NCBI GenBank assembly: GCA_019188255.1
Contig: JAETXT010000008.1
Span: 2,604,001 to 2,668,000, forward strand
DNA length: 64,000 nucleotides
Reading direction: 5' to 3'
Origin: Verticillium longisporum
Lineage: Eukaryota; Ascomycota; Sordariomycetes; Glomerellales; Plectosphaerellaceae
The first letter of the stretch is position 1; the number at the start of each line of letters is the position of its first letter. A program made the translations under genes and the position numbers. Below are positions 63,715 through 64,000 of the stretch, piece after piece. The notes under the pieces are model-generated. The model saw only the letters and a program-made list of their open reading frames with translations. It was not told the DNA's origin and ran no database searches.

Positions 63715-64000
63715 GAAAACCCGGCGTCAGATGGATCTCAAGCCCGCCAGTGAGGGGTGGCGTAGTTTGAATGTTGATTTGCACGGGCGACTCAGGTCGC
63801 TCTATGCAGTTTGCCGGCCTTGTAAATGTCAGGGACGCTGTCTCGTCCTCTGTCTTGTCCTCTGTCTTGCTCACTCTCGATCTCTCTGTCTCGCGCTCAC
63901 GCTGCAGAGCATGCTAGTTGGCCACTGTTGGGTCTCGCAACCATGCTATGTCGGTGTCGCTGGTGCTCGTCAATCGTAGAGGTGCAATGATTGCCTGTCG
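63715..64000. promoter_or_regulatory. Upstream region of the Zn2Cys6 factor gene
   Basis: The window ends in the 5' region of the transcription factor. A CTGTCTTGTCCTCTGTCTTG repeat (coding-strand complement) lies near 63838-63870. No gene supported. Confidence 0.45.

Overview
The window looks like filamentous ascomycete DNA, probably Sordariomycetes. GC-rich genes are split by short introns (about 48-183 nt) with GT..AG ends and CTRAC-type branch sites. A 15.6 kb AT-rich block is full of retroelements destroyed by C-to-T changes of repeat-induced point mutation (RIP) type. The taxonomic call is inference; no rRNA or marker gene is present. Most gene models were assembled by hand from splice signals and reading frames.

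Left arm (1-23.9 kb), housekeeping genes on both strands: a TCO89-type TORC1 subunit (runs off the left edge), SPF30, mitochondrial IND1, a centrin-like EF-hand protein, an SDR oxidoreductase, BUD22, a 5'-truncated catalase ending in SKL, a 74-residue cysteine-tailed protein, an MFS transporter, a PQ-loop transporter, NADH pyrophosphatase NPY1 (ends in SKI) and a five-exon reticulon-like protein. The arm ends in a wrecked alpha-L-rhamnosidase-like (GH78-type) pseudogene.

AT-rich block (about 24.1-39.7 kb): a RIP-ruined Gypsy-type element (RT remnant near 31.6 kb), a Ty1/Copia-type element (zinc knuckle near 33.8 kb, integrase near 35 kb) and an inverted second copy of that element's end. Three things in it are not RIP-damaged: a complete pogo-class DNA transposon (35349-37208) with 48-bp perfect TIRs and TA duplication, a solo LTR (37941-38416) with 5-bp duplication and TATA box, and a three-exon gene for a small secreted eight-cysteine protein (24954-25322), a candidate effector.

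Right arm (39.7-64 kb): rhamnogalacturonan acetylesterase and pectin methylesterase, facing each other across a shared promoter, lie beside the block. With the GH78-type pseudogene on the other side this suggests a pectin-related locus broken up by transposons. Then come a small unknown protein, a carbonic anhydrase pseudogene, ARL3/ARFRP1, exosome subunit RRP45, CWC15, an EthD protein, a 6PGDH-like NAD-binding protein, a RING protein with a giant RD/RS tail, a Rab5 GTPase, KRI1 and a large Zn2Cys6 transcription factor.

Several conserved genes are broken by a single-base frame change. Three breaks (TCO89, KRI1, Zn2Cys6 factor) occur in the same context, GACCCC followed by G, each needing one more C. 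This points to a systematic base-calling or assembly error rather than gene death.
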